A stretch of 64,000 nt of DNA from Nannocystis sp. (GCA_016712315.1 JADJRG010000015.1:155660-219659), one strand, 5' to 3'; counted from the stretch's first letter, positions 24,841-42,949 are shown. Numbers and translations: made by a program. The notes: generated from the letters alone by a model not told the origin.

Positions 24841-26112
24841 ATGCTTGAACACCTCAGCCTACAGAACTTCAAGAGCTTTAAAGACGCCGACTTCGATATT
24901 GGTCGGCTCACTCTCATCGTCGGCACCAACGCCTCGGGCAAGAGCAACATTCGCGACGCCCTTCGCGTGCTCCATGGCGTCGGGCTCGGCTATCCGCTTG
25001 CTGAGATCCTCGGCGAGAAGTATGGCCCCGGCGGGATCCTCACCTGGCGGGGGATCCGAGGCGGCGCTCGAGAGGCGGCGAGGTTCGGACACTCGCGCTT
25101 CATGTTGGGCTGCACCATCCTCGTCGCGGAGCAGCCACTGCTCTATCGCATCGCCATCGATTTGTCCGATTCGACAGGCCCTCAGGTCGCCGAAGAGTCG
25201 CTGTGGCACGCCAAGAGCGAGGCGTTCATCTGGGACACCAACCCAACCGACGATCCCGTCGAGCAGCACAACGAGCACGCTCTCCGCGTTCGATTCCCGC
25301 GCGGAGGTCGGCACAAGGCCCATGGTCCTGTAGCCCCGTTCTCGCCCAATCGACCGCTGGTGGTCCAGATCGCTGGAGGCACCCCCCCCCCTGCCGCGAA
25401 GAAGGCCAGCGAGGACGTCCTTGATGCCCTCCGCGGCATCCGCTTCCTCGACCTCGACCCGGACGCAATGCGCGTGCCCTCACAGCCCGGGCAGGTCATC
25501 CTCGGCGACCGCGGAGAGAACCTCTCCTCGGTCTTGCAGGCGATCTGCAACGACAAGCAGCGCCGTGTGACCCTCCTTGAGTGGCTCCGCGCGCTCACCC
25601 CCATGGACGCCATCGACTTCGAATTCATCCCCGACTTCAGCGGCCGCGTGCTCCTCCACCTCGTCGAGTCGAGCGGCGCCAAGGTCTCCGCTGTGAGCGC
25701 CAGCGACGGCACCCTGCGCTTCTTGGCCTTGATCGCCGCGCTCCTCAGCCCAGACAGCGGCCGCATCTACTTCTTCGAGGAGTTTGACAACGGCATCCAT
25801 CCGACGCGCCTCCACCTGCTCCTGCAACTCGTCCAGCAGGTCTGCAAGCAAGAGGCCGTACAGGTCATCGGTACTACCCACAACCCCGCCATGCTCGCCT
25901 TCCTTGAGGAGGACGCGCTGAACCACGCCCTGCTCGTGTATCGGCACGACAGCTCCGGCTCGCGTGTGCGCAAGATCGCCGACCTCCCCAATCTGCGTGA
26001 GATCCTCAAGACCCAGGACCTCGGCCGCCTCCACGCCACCGGCTGGCTCGAGAACGCCGCTATCTTCAGCGAGGCCGACGATGACGATGCGGACACGGAG
26101 GGGGTGGGCTGA
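24841..26112 (+). CDS. AAA/ABC-type ATPase nested in the BREX operon
   Basis: 423 residues. N-terminal LEHLSLQNFKSFKDADF with Walker A IVGTNASGKSNIRDAL (about 28-43). Near the C-terminus are a signature-like SAVSASDGTLRFLALIAAL, Walker B IYFFEEFDNGIHP (about 311-323) and the His-switch VIGTTHNPAML. This is the RecF/SMC-like AAA_21/AAA_15 class, as in OLD, Gabija GajA, Septu PtuA and PARIS AriA. It lacks its own Toprim domain, but the next gene supplies one and overlaps by 1 nt. So it probably forms a two-protein anti-phage complex, inserted between brxC and pglX. The DNA looks slightly less GC-rich than brxC. Confidence 0.85.
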   Translation: MLEHLSLQNFKSFKDADFDIGRLTLIVGTNASGKSNIRDALRVLHGVGLGYPLAEILGEKYGPGGILTWRGIRGGAREAARFGHSRFMLGCTILVAEQPLLYRIAIDLSDSTGPQVAEESLWHAKSEAFIWDTNPTDDPVEQHNEHALRVRFPRGGRHKAHGPVAPFSPNRPLVVQIAGGTPPPAAKKASEDVLDALRGIRFLDLDPDAMRVPSQPGQVILGDRGENLSSVLQAICNDKQRRVTLLEWLRALTPMDAIDFEFIPDFSGRVLLHLVESSGAKVSAVSASDGTLRFLALIAALLSPDSGRIYFFEEFDNGIHPTRLHLLLQLVQQVCKQEAVQVIGTTHNPAMLAFLEEDALNHALLVYRHDSSGSRVRKIADLPNLREILKTQDLGRLHATGWLENAAIFSEADDDDADTEGVG

Positions 26113-26704
26113 TGGCCGTCAACGTGCTCATTATCCCCGAAGATTTTAGAAAGGACCAGTACGTCCTCCGCCCAATCGTTGAGGCCATGATGAAGGCCCA
26201 CGGCATCAAGGCTCGGGTCAACGTCTGCACCGATCCGCTGCTCGGTGGCATCGGCGAGGCGCTCAAGTGGGAGCGACTCGTGCAGATCCTCGACCAGTAC
26301 CGCGGCATGGTCCGACTGTTCCTCCTGCTCGTCGACCGCGACTGCGATGCCAATCGCCGCATCAGGCTCGACAACCTCGAGGCCAAGGCGAAGCAGCACC
26401 TCGGTGCCGCGGACAAACTCCTCCTCGCCGAGAACGCCTGGCAGGAGGTCGAAGTCTGGGCCCTCGCAGGCCAGCGCAACCTTCCACCCGCCTGGAAGTG
26501 GCGCGAGGTCCGAGAGCACCGGGAACCAAAGGAACACTATTATGATGTGTACGCGGAACAGCGCGGTCTCCTTCGCGGACCTTACGAAGGTCGACAGACG
26601 ATAGCCAGCGAGTCCGCGCGCAACTACGATCGCCTCCTCCAGCTCTGTCCGGAGGACCTCGGGACCCTCCATCAGCGCGTCGGGGCCGCCCTGGGGACCG
26701 TGCC

Positions 26705-26708
<4 letters not shown>
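26112..26708 (+). CDS. Toprim-like (DUF4276-like) partner of the ATPase
   Basis: 198 residues; ATG 26112 overlaps the ATPase stop by 1 nt. It opens VNVLIIPEDFRKDQYVLRPI, with an acidic pair where the Toprim Glu is expected. Then FLLLVDRDCDANRRIRLDN (about 71-89) gives the DxD metal site. LAENAWQEVEVWALAG resembles the QExEAW helix of DUF4276 proteins. It would be the nuclease or effector released or activated by the ATPase, as AriB is by AriA in PARIS. The specific system name is not certain because the pair was recognised only by motifs. The stop overlaps pglX's GTG by 4 nt, so the pair is fully embedded in the operon. Confidence 0.65.
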
Positions 26709-35240
<8,532 letters not shown>

Positions 35241-35291
35241 CGGACATATCTTGGACGCAACCTACAGCCGACCTCTCCACAGGAGCAAACG

Positions 35292-36968
35292 ATGGAAGCC
35301 CGACCCTGTCAGATCACCGAATTTTTCAACGGGACCAAGCAGATGCTCGTCCCGCTATTTCAGCGGGCGTATGAATGGAGAATCGAACAGTGGGAGACCC
35401 TATGGAGTGACATCCTGGAGCGATATGAGCAGTTCGAGAACAGTGCGAACGTCAGTCATTTCACCGGTGCGATCGTCACCGCCCCGGCGAGGTCTGTCCC
35501 CGTGGGGGTGTCGAAGTTCCTCGTCATCGATGGTCAGCAGCGCCTAACGACGATCGCGTTGCTGCTCTGCGCCCTGCGCAGCCTCTTCGACCCAGATTCG
35601 AAGCAGGCTCGGCGCATCACGAGGTTACTCCTCAACGAGGACGACGATGGCCTCGACTACTACAAACTTCTTCCGACCCAGCCGGATCGCCCCGGCTTCC
35701 AGGCTCTCCTCGAATCGCCCGACACCGCGCCGCCCTCCCATTTTAAAACCACATTCGAATTCTTTCGCAAGAAGCTGCAGGGTAAAGACTCTGACGACAA
35801 GCCGATCGATCTTTCCCGATTCTTCGATACGGTGCAGAATCGGGTCAACGTCGTGATGATCCAACTCGGCGATGTTGACGACCCCTACCTGATTTTCGAG
35901 AGCCTCAACGGCAAAGGTACCGCGCTGACCCAGGCCGATCTGGTCCGAAACTACCTGTTGCTGCGGATCCACACCCAGGATCAACAGGCCGTGTACAACC
36001 AGGAATGGCTCCCACTTCAGGATCGCCTCGGCGACAGCCTTCCTGAGTTCATTCGCCAGTACCTGATCATGGAGCGCGGCGAGGATGTCACTCGGGGAGA
36101 TGTATACTCGGTCTTGAAGCGGCAGATCGCGAACCTCGCCGACAGCGCGATCCCGGCCCAGGTCGCCCGTTTGAACCAATTTTCGACGCTCTACAAGCAG
36201 ATCATCGACCCCTCAACCATCCCAGACAGCGCCCGTGAGGTCCGTGAGCACCTGGCGCGCATCCAGCGATGGGAGTTGGCGACGAGTCATCCGCTCCTGC
36301 TGAAGCTGGTCGAGTCATACGGCGCAGGACGATTGACTTCCGCGAGCCTCTGCCATTGCATCAAGATGATCGAGTCTTTTGCTGTTCGGCGTGTGATCTG
36401 CGGGGTCCCCACCAACCAGCTCAAGCGTATCTTCATCTCGCTCACCAAGGACTTCGACGCAGCTCACCCGCTGGACGGGGTCCTGCGTGGATTGACCGGG
36501 GGCCAGCTCGGTCGTCGGTGGCCGAAGGACGACGAGTTTGAGAGACACTGGGTCATCTATCGCGCGTACTCAAATCCGGTCGATCGCTGCCGCTTCATCC
36601 TCGAGTCGCTCGAGCGGGCCCACCCGCACAAGGAGCCGGCCTCATTCGAGAACGTCCAGATTGAACATGTGTTGCCGCAGACGCCGAGTGAGGACTGGCG
36701 TAGCGATCTGGGACCGACGATGGATCATCAGCGCGAGACCTGGGCGCACACGATCGGTAACCTTACCCTCACGGCCTACAATCCCAAGCTATCGAATGGT
36801 GGGTTCGCTCACAAAAAGGTGATCTACGCCGAGAGTAACTTACTACTCAACCGCTACTTCGAGCCCCTCGCCAAGTGGGATGAAACAGCGATCCAGACGC
36901 GAGCACGCGCCCTCCTTGCTTTGGCAAAGCGGCTCTGGCCACGCCCGGAGACGACCCACACACCATGA
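35292..36968 (+). CDS. GmrSD-family (DUF262-DUF1524) modification-dependent nuclease, BrxU-like
   Basis: 558 residues from ATG 35292 with a good ribosome site (aggag 7 nt upstream). The N-terminal DUF262 half (GmrS) has VPLFQRAYEW and FLVIDGQQRLTT (DGQQR, about 79), which hydrolyses a nucleotide to power DNA entry. The C-terminal DUF1524 half (GmrD) has the His-Me-type nuclease core NVQIEHVLPQTPSEDW (about 455) and the later Asn in IGNLTLTAYN. Such single-chain type IV enzymes cut phage DNA carrying modified cytosines, and BrxU plays this part in some BREX loci. The gene looks distinctly less GC-rich than its neighbours, suggesting later acquisition. Confidence 0.92.
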   Translation: MEARPCQITEFFNGTKQMLVPLFQRAYEWRIEQWETLWSDILERYEQFENSANVSHFTGAIVTAPARSVPVGVSKFLVIDGQQRLTTIALLLCALRSLFDPDSKQARRITRLLLNEDDDGLDYYKLLPTQPDRPGFQALLESPDTAPPSHFKTTFEFFRKKLQGKDSDDKPIDLSRFFDTVQNRVNVVMIQLGDVDDPYLIFESLNGKGTALTQADLVRNYLLLRIHTQDQQAVYNQEWLPLQDRLGDSLPEFIRQYLIMERGEDVTRGDVYSVLKRQIANLADSAIPAQVARLNQFSTLYKQIIDPSTIPDSAREVREHLARIQRWELATSHPLLLKLVESYGAGRLTSASLCHCIKMIESFAVRRVICGVPTNQLKRIFISLTKDFDAAHPLDGVLRGLTGGQLGRRWPKDDEFERHWVIYRAYSNPVDRCRFILESLERAHPHKEPASFENVQIEHVLPQTPSEDWRSDLGPTMDHQRETWAHTIGNLTLTAYNPKLSNGGFAHKKVIYAESNLLLNRYFEPLAKWDETAIQTRARALLALAKRLWPRPETTHTP

Positions 36969-36998
36969 ACACCCCCGACCGGGACGTGGCGATAGGCC

Positions 36999-37073
36999 GA
37001 GGCGTTTAGCGCCAACAAACTACGCCCCAACTTGGCCGACATGCACGCCCTCGCTAGCCAGGTCGCACCATGA
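36999..37073 (+). pseudogene. 24-codon remnant of a gene end joined to brxHI
   Basis: A short frame reads EAFSANKLRPNLADMHALA and ends in a TGA that overlaps the ATG of brxHI (ATGA), exactly like the other couplings in this operon. A stop lies one codon before it, so it cannot be translated as part of a larger gene. It looks like the leftover 3' end of the gene that originally preceded brxHI, cut off when the GmrSD gene was inserted. Confidence 0.45.
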
Positions 37074-39838
37074 GCATCTTCGCCCGCCTCTCCCCGCGCC
37101 TCCAGGAGGCGATCGTCGCGCGCCTCGGCTGGACCAGCCTGCGCCCCGTGCAGGAGCTCGCCGGCGAGGCGCTGCTCGCGGGCAAGAACGCTGTAGTGCT
37201 CGCACCGACCGCCGGCGGGAAGACCGAGGCTTCGATCTTCCCGACGCTCTCGCTCCTGATGGAGCACCCCGCAGACGGCGTCGGCGCGCTCTACATCGCC
37301 CCGATCAAGGCCCTACTAAACAACCAGGCCGAGCGCCTCGGCCTGTACACTGAGATGGTCGGCCTGCGCCGCTTCGTCTGGCACGGTGACACCCCGAGCG
37401 CCGACCGAACGCGCTTCGTCCGTGAGCCGGCCGAGCTGCTCATGACGACGCCCGAGTCGCTCGAGGTCATGCTCGTCTCCCAGCGGGTCGACGCGACCAA
37501 ATTGTTCCGAGACCTCCGGATCGTCATCATCGATGAGGTCCACGCGCTCGCCGGTAGCGACCGCGGCGCGCACCTGCTCAGCGTCGTCGAGCGGCTCGCG
37601 CGGCTCTCCCAGCACGACATCCAGCGGGTCGGCCTCAGCGCCACCGTCGGCAACCCCGCGCAGATCCTCGGCTGGCTGCAAGGCACCTCGCGGCGCGAGG
37701 CGACGATCGTCGACCCGCCCAAACAGCCCGCCAAGCGCCAGCTCCTCGTCAGCCACCGCCCAAGCCTGCCCGAGCTCGCCCGCGACGCCGCCCGCGTCGC
37801 GAGGGGCGTCAAGAGCCTGTTCTTCTGCCAGACCCGCAGCATGACCGAGGCCGTCGCCGAGCACATGCGCAACACTGGCACGACCGTGTTCGTCCATCAC
37901 AGCGCCGTCTCCCGCGAGGAGCGGCAGCTCGCCGAAGAGAAGTTCAGTAAGGGCAGCGACGCCTGCATCGTGTGTACCTCGACGCTCGAGCTCGGCATCG
38001 ACGTAGGCGACCTCGATCGCGTCCTCCAGGCCGAGGCTCCCGACACCGTCAGCTCGTTCCTGCAGCGAATGGGCCGCACAGGCCGCCGCGCCGGCCAGGC
38101 CGCCAATACGTCCTTCTTCTGTGAGACCACCGAGGGCGTTTTGCAGGCGATCGCGCTCATCGAGCTCGCGCGAGACGGGTGGGTCGAGGACATCACCCCG
38201 CAAGGTCGCTGCTGGCCCGTCTTCATTCATCAGCTGCTCGCCATGTCGCTCGCCAGCGACGGCGTCACCTTCGAGGACGCCTGGCAGCAGCTCCAGTGCG
38301 TGCCCGACTTCCGCGGGATCCACCGGGCAGAGGCCGAGCGCCTGGTCGCATGGATGCTGCGCGACAGGTCGCTGATCCTCCTCGACGGCCGCCTCCTGAT
38401 CGGCCCCAAGGCCGAGCGTCGCTACGGCCGGCGTAACTTCATGGAGCTCTACGCGGTCTTCTCGAGCCCGCAGACCTACACCGTCGAGACCTCGAGCAAC
38501 CAGCCGCTCGGCACCCTCAATCAGGGCTTCGTCGATCGACTGGTCGAGGGCGTGAGCTGCTTCCTGCTCAGCGGCCGTCCGTGGGCCGTGCTTTCCATCC
38601 GCCACGACGATCGCCGCATCATCGTCGAGCCCGCGCCGCGCGGCCGTCAACCGACCTGGGGCGGTATGCTGCCGCAGTTCCTCGGCGAACGACTGTGCGC
38701 GAAGATCCGAGACATCCTCGCCGCCGACGATGTCCCGCAGTACCTCACCGCCGAGGCCGCGGGTGCCCTCGCGCTGCAACGTGCGGCGATGGGCTCCTTC
38801 GCCGAGCCTGGTCGCGGCAGCATCGAGGACGCCGAAGGCGAGCTCCGCTGGTGGACCTTCGTAAGCGGCCGGATCAACCACACCCTGCGTTACGCCCTCG
38901 GCGCGCTGCACAGCGGGTGGAAGATCATCCCCGACAACTTCGTCATCAAGATCCGCGGCGAAGGCATCACCCGGCGCGATCTCCAGGAGGCGATCGACGC
39001 CATCGCCGAGCCCGAGTTCTGGGCCAATGAGCGCCTCTGGCAGGACATCGCCGACACCCTGCCGGCTTATCGCCTGAGCAAGTTCCAGCCGCTGATGCCC
39101 GCGTGGGTGGAGCGTGAGAGCCTCGCCAGCTACCTGCTCGACGTGGGCGGCGCGGCCCGCTGGCTGACTGGCCACGCGCCGAGCCGCCCCCTCGACTTCG
39201 CCGGCCCCGCGCCGGCCGAAGCAGCAACATCCGAGCCCCTGCCGGCCACCGTGGCCCCGGCCGAACCATCGCCCGCGATCCGCGAGGCGCCGGGCCGCGT
39301 CCGCTGGATCGGCACCCGCGCTGATTTCCTGGCCATGTGCGACAGCCTCAAGCGAGAGACCCTGCTCGCGTTGGACGTCGAGACGACGATGTACACGCAC
39401 ATCCTGTGCCTGATGCAGATAGCGTGCGCCGACGCGGTCTACCTCGTCGACGCGCTGTCGGTCACCGACCTCGCCCCGATCGCCCCGATCCTGAGCGACC
39501 CGGCGATCATCAAGGTCATCCACAACGCCACCTTTGAGCGCACTACCCTCAAGCGTTACGACCTAGAGATCGAGGGTGTCGTCGACACCCTCGTCGTCTC
39601 CCGCCGGCTTCGCGGCAAGAACGTCGGTAGCCACAGCCTCAAGGCGGTGTGCGCCCGCGAGCTCGGCGTCGAGATGGACAAGACCAACCAGACCAGCGAC
39701 TGGACCCAGCGCCCCCTGAGCGCGTCACAGCGCGCCTACGCCGCCCTCGACGCCGAGATCCTCCTGCACCTCCATGCCCACTTCGGCGCCCCGACGCCTG
39801 ACACGCTGAGCCCGCAGACTCACCTGCCCAGAGCGTGA
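37070..39838 (+). CDS. brxHI: BREX Lhr-like helicase BrxHI with C-terminal 3'-5' exonuclease domain
   Basis: 922 residues. Superfamily 2 helicase motifs in order: Q-motif LRPVQELAGEALL, motif I VVLAPTAGGKTEAS (about 45), motif II IIDEVHALAGSDRG (DEVH, about 153), motif III VGLSATVGNP, then VCTSTLELGIDVGDLD and QRMGRTGRRAG (motif VI). The following region resembles Lhr-type domains. Residues about 745-910 form a RNase D/DnaQ-like exonuclease: LLALDVETTMYT (DxE), VIHNATFERTTL (Asp-like position), and AYAALDAEILLHLH (final YxxxD). It closes the type 6 BREX operon. The exonuclease part suggests unwinding coupled to DNA degradation. Confidence 0.9.
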   Translation: MSIFARLSPRLQEAIVARLGWTSLRPVQELAGEALLAGKNAVVLAPTAGGKTEASIFPTLSLLMEHPADGVGALYIAPIKALLNNQAERLGLYTEMVGLRRFVWHGDTPSADRTRFVREPAELLMTTPESLEVMLVSQRVDATKLFRDLRIVIIDEVHALAGSDRGAHLLSVVERLARLSQHDIQRVGLSATVGNPAQILGWLQGTSRREATIVDPPKQPAKRQLLVSHRPSLPELARDAARVARGVKSLFFCQTRSMTEAVAEHMRNTGTTVFVHHSAVSREERQLAEEKFSKGSDACIVCTSTLELGIDVGDLDRVLQAEAPDTVSSFLQRMGRTGRRAGQAANTSFFCETTEGVLQAIALIELARDGWVEDITPQGRCWPVFIHQLLAMSLASDGVTFEDAWQQLQCVPDFRGIHRAEAERLVAWMLRDRSLILLDGRLLIGPKAERRYGRRNFMELYAVFSSPQTYTVETSSNQPLGTLNQGFVDRLVEGVSCFLLSGRPWAVLSIRHDDRRIIVEPAPRGRQPTWGGMLPQFLGERLCAKIRDILAADDVPQYLTAEAAGALALQRAAMGSFAEPGRGSIEDAEGELRWWTFVSGRINHTLRYALGALHSGWKIIPDNFVIKIRGEGITRRDLQEAIDAIAEPEFWANERLWQDIADTLPAYRLSKFQPLMPAWVERESLASYLLDVGGAARWLTGHAPSRPLDFAGPAPAEAATSEPLPATVAPAEPSPAIREAPGRVRWIGTRADFLAMCDSLKRETLLALDVETTMYTHILCLMQIACADAVYLVDALSVTDLAPIAPILSDPAIIKVIHNATFERTTLKRYDLEIEGVVDTLVVSRRLRGKNVGSHSLKAVCARELGVEMDKTNQTSDWTQRPLSASQRAYAALDAEILLHLHAHFGAPTPDTLSPQTHLPRA

Positions 39839-40174
39839 AGCGCGACCCGACGAGTCGTCGGCAGGGATGCGGTAGGCTCTGCCCTTTGAGAGGAACTTCA
39901 TCGTCCGGGAGCAGGCCGCGCCCGTTCGTCGCCGTGCAGGAGATCCGCGAACTTGCCGCGTTCTCGCTTACTTCCCCTCGATTTCGCGGCTACGCTGCTC
40001 CACGAGAAAATAGCACATGCCAAGCGCAAAATTGCGACCGAGCCTCGTCATCTCTCGATGCCAGACCGGATCAAGCCACCGGTGAGAGGAGTACATCATC
40101 GCCTGACCCCGTCGGTGCGCTGCCGTGCCACAGCGTCGATGGATGCTCGGCGCCGCGAATGGCTCGCTCTGCAC
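39839..40174. other. Intergenic region after the BREX operon
   Basis: This 336-nt stretch holds no convincing gene. A near-perfect palindrome, ccgacga-g-tcgtcgg (39846-39860), sits just after the brxHI stop and might contribute to termination, although no T tract follows. A minus-strand frame of 67 codons (39968-40171, GTG start) directly follows the HEPN-like gene, but has no recognisable motif. The sequence becomes less GC-rich here. Confidence 0.4.
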
Positions 40175-40675
40175 TTAATCGCCAGGCGCACTCCTCCGGT
40201 CAATGCAGTCATACTTGCCATAGATCGTACCAAGAAGAAGCTCCATGTTCTCTACAATCCGCCGTATGCCGACCACACGGGCCTGAGGGATGCCATCAGG
40301 ATAGCGAAAGCCGGTGCTTTTGGGATCAATGGTGGTCCACTCGGCAATCCAGCGGCGCAAATCTTCTTTCTCTCGCTCATAGAAGCAATGGGATACGTCA
40401 TTCCATAATCCAAGCAAGTCGTGCCCCTTCTTGAGTTCGCTGCCGGCCTTGATCACCAATGCCTTCAGGGCGAGTTCGAGGGCATGGCGATATAAATATA
40501 GTGCTGCCGGAGCAACCTGATCGATTAGTGCGCCATTAGCTTCTCCGTGCTCCAAGAGAAACTCTGCTGACCATTTAAACCGTTGGGAGTGCAGCAGCCA
40601 ATCTCCCGTCCCCCCAAAATGAGCGTAATCCAGGCCTTCGCCATGGGAGAAGATAGTCCACTTCTCATCACTCAT
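40175..40675 (-). CDS. HEPN-like domain protein
   Basis: 166 residues from ATG 40675; upstream codons to 40735 look non-coding. It is mostly helical. The segment YLYRHALELALKALVIKAGS followed by KGHDLLGLWNDVS resembles HEPN-type proteins, where the first helix carries YxHAxELxLKA and the next GHxLxxLW. Many HEPN proteins are RNases in toxin-antitoxin or abortive infection systems; no clear catalytic RxxxxH pair is seen here, so it may be inactive or only distantly related. No antitoxin-like partner gene was found. GC is lower than in the BREX operon, which suits acquisition by transfer. Confidence 0.45.
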   Translation of the reverse strand: MSDEKWTIFSHGEGLDYAHFGGTGDWLLHSQRFKWSAEFLLEHGEANGALIDQVAPAALYLYRHALELALKALVIKAGSELKKGHDLLGLWNDVSHCFYEREKEDLRRWIAEWTTIDPKSTGFRYPDGIPQARVVGIRRIVENMELLLGTIYGKYDCIDRRSAPGD

Positions 40676-40748
40676 GGCGTCACATCCGTCCGAGGGGTTC
40701 GCCCCATCCTCGAGCACACAGGAGGTACGGCGCACAGTGCGCGGGCCG

Positions 40749-40780
40749 GCCTACGGGGTGACTCGGTGGAAGCCGTAGGC
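40749..40780 (-). terminator. Possible terminator hairpin after the C1 protease gene
   Basis: Eight-bp arms gcctacgg / ccgtaggc with a 16-nt loop, 40 nt beyond the stop of the minus-strand protease gene. There is no strong T tract, so it is only tentative. Confidence 0.3.
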
Positions 40781-40819
40781 ACGGGAGGGGTCTCGATGCC
40801 GAGGATCTGCCGGCTGCGA

Positions 40820-42874
40820 CTACCCCCACTCGCACATCACCCCCTTGTCGGCACTAAGAGTTTGGATAGCGTTCTGGGCTGCGTCGCGCCATAGCTTTGG
40901 GGCTCCGAGGTCGCCTGACGTCACAGCCTCGAGGAATGCGATCGCATGGCCGCAGTTCCCGAGGCCTGTCCAAGCCATCCCGCACCAGTAGAGCGCATGT
41001 GCGTACCACGAGTTGTCTGACTGGACCTCGTAGAGGTCATAGAGAGCAGTGGCGTAGTCCCCCAGGTAATAGCGGCCAACACCGAGGAAATAGCGTGCAT
41101 AACCGACCCATGGATGGGTGGGGTTGTGGCTGATCCAAGTCCGGAAGGCGATGTCGGAGTCAGCGTATCGACGCTCTTGGTATAGAAACTGAGCTGCCTC
41201 AAACTCGGCTTTGGGGTTCATAACCGTCGATGCGCTGTCTCTCCCGTTCGGGAAGAAGACCAGAGAGTAAACATCCTGCTCTGTGGCCCTGTAACTCCCA
41301 CCAGGCACCAAATTCAGCGGAGTGTCCCTCCAGGCGGTCCATTTGGCATCCACCCCAGTAGCCCATATCTTAAGCCTCTTGGCTTGGACCACGAACGGCC
41401 TGTGGGTTGGATCGTTGACGTTCACGGTCTCGCCGGAGGCGAGAGTGAGGCTCATCGTTTGGAACGATGAGGGGAGCCAGCGATCACCGCTGTTGCGGTC
41501 GGCATACCACTGCATCTCGATCGTGAGCGTTTGCCCGCTCTGGTTGCTGAGTGAGAGGTACTTCTCGGTGAACGTGGGCTGCGGCGCCGGCTGGTGCTCT
41601 CCCACATGGCTACCATCGTCCTCGTTGGCGAGAACCCAGGCCGAGTAACGTCCGACGCTGTTGGCGTCGTACTTGATCCACATATATCCGCCCTCCCCCC
41701 ACTTCGTCCCCCAGGAGTTCCGCATCAACCACGCGCCACGCTGATCGTCCCAGCCCACGAGGACGACCGCATGGTTGATGATACCTGGGTCGCGCTCGTC
41801 GAAGACACCACCTGTATAAGCTACGAACGCCTTGGTCGCATTGACGGTAGTGGCGACGGGGCCGTACTTGCAGATGGCCTCCTTGATTTCAGTGACGCTT
41901 GGATCCAATTGTTTGGGCGAGACCCACCCCCATGCTTTGGCTTTGAATGAACTGGCCGCCTGGGTGGAGCAGGTGCGCTCCTGCGCCGCGTATGGGTCGA
42001 TGTGCTCGTGCGGGACTGTGCCGGCCGCTGCGAGCCATTCAAACACATCAGAGTACCACCCCCCCTTGCAGGATCCGGCGTCCTTCCCGTTCGCGGTTGC
42101 GCAGTCCAGGACGCGCTGCTCGGAGAGGTCGGCGGTGACGCCATTCACGAGGCGTTGGCTGGTTTCAAAGGCTCCCATGGCGGCGAAGGCCCAGCAAGAG
42201 CCGCATTTCGATTGATCACGGATCGGCGGCGCCTTGTCCAACCATGCAAAGGCGACTGCACTTGGCGAGCAGAGAGTGGCGTAGCTTGCATTCAAGCCGC
42301 TTCCCCCGAGGCCCCCGCTTTCGCCGAAGTCCTCTTGGCTACCTACGCTGGCAGGAGGTGGGGGCGGGCCTTTTCGACCCTGTCGCAGTGGCTTGCGGGT
42401 CATCTCCAACTGCCGGACCAAGAGGTGCTGGCGACCGACTCGCCGAGAAGCGCGCACGTTCTGCTCGACCGCATCCTTGAGGGGGTGAGGGGGGACGGAG
42501 AGGCCGGTTAGCTGACTCATGGGCACGTCCATCGCGCTGGTGTATCCGACGCGGAAGCCGGCCCCGCGCTGGCGGATGTTGTCCCGGATAACCTGCAGTT
42601 CCGCCTTTACGGCCGGTGGAGCTCGCCCTTCCCGTTTCGTATACTCTGCTTCACTGCGTCCCTTCCTGACCGGGGCTACAGCAATGGCGGCGACCGGGCG
42701 TCTGCCAACGCGTTGAGGGGACTTGCGGCCAACGCGCTTCGGTGGATCCTGCGCCTGTCGGCCGATACGGACGGGAGGGGCTGGCGGGGGAGGTAGATTG
42801 GGCGTAGCCTGGACGGGTGCGGCTGGTGCACTGAAGGGGTCGAAGAGGTGGAGAGCCAAGAGCAGCGAAAGCAT
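40820..42874 (-). CDS. Secreted papain-like (C1A) cysteine protease with C-terminal helical repeats
   Basis: 684 residues from ATG 42874 with AAGGAA upstream. A signal peptide (LSLLLALHLFDPFSAPAAPV) is followed by a Pro/Arg-rich stretch with repeated VGR motifs (about 35-75) and a propeptide-like region. The C1 peptidase is complete: oxyanion Gln and Cys in IRDQSKCGSCWAFAAMGAFE (about 215-234), the glycine-rich SCKGGWYSDVFEWL, His in IINHAVVLVGWDD (about 366) and Asn in LMRNSWGTKWGEGGYMWIKY (about 385). Residues about 440-545 form a beta-rich domain. Residues 560-670 look like TPR helices (YQERRYADSDIAFRTWISH). Likely a periplasmic or secreted digestive protease. The DNA is AT-richer than the surroundings. 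Confidence 0.92.
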   Translation of the reverse strand: MLSLLLALHLFDPFSAPAAPVQATPNLPPPPAPPVRIGRQAQDPPKRVGRKSPQRVGRRPVAAIAVAPVRKGRSEAEYTKREGRAPPAVKAELQVIRDNIRQRGAGFRVGYTSAMDVPMSQLTGLSVPPHPLKDAVEQNVRASRRVGRQHLLVRQLEMTRKPLRQGRKGPPPPPASVGSQEDFGESGGLGGSGLNASYATLCSPSAVAFAWLDKAPPIRDQSKCGSCWAFAAMGAFETSQRLVNGVTADLSEQRVLDCATANGKDAGSCKGGWYSDVFEWLAAAGTVPHEHIDPYAAQERTCSTQAASSFKAKAWGWVSPKQLDPSVTEIKEAICKYGPVATTVNATKAFVAYTGGVFDERDPGIINHAVVLVGWDDQRGAWLMRNSWGTKWGEGGYMWIKYDANSVGRYSAWVLANEDDGSHVGEHQPAPQPTFTEKYLSLSNQSGQTLTIEMQWYADRNSGDRWLPSSFQTMSLTLASGETVNVNDPTHRPFVVQAKRLKIWATGVDAKWTAWRDTPLNLVPGGSYRATEQDVYSLVFFPNGRDSASTVMNPKAEFEAAQFLYQERRYADSDIAFRTWISHNPTHPWVGYARYFLGVGRYYLGDYATALYDLYEVQSDNSWYAHALYWCGMAWTGLGNCGHAIAFLEAVTSGDLGAPKLWRDAAQNAIQTLSADKGVMCEWG

Positions 42875-42949
42875 GGTACAGTTCCTTTGTCAGGTTGTCT
42901 GAGGATGAGATGGAGCCGGCGTAGACCTGCTAAACCGACGCACCAGAGC

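Noticed and set aside
21183..24950. Antisense open frame of 1,255 codons opposite brxC
   Set aside because: Long antisense frames are expected opposite genes with strong G/C third-position bias. The sequence is repetitive Leu/Gly/Ala/Asp/Glu without motifs, whereas the + strand encodes clear BrxC.
39835..40434. 199-codon plus-strand frame after brxHI
   Set aside because: Composition is not protein-like, it runs antisense over the HEPN-like gene and shows no motif.
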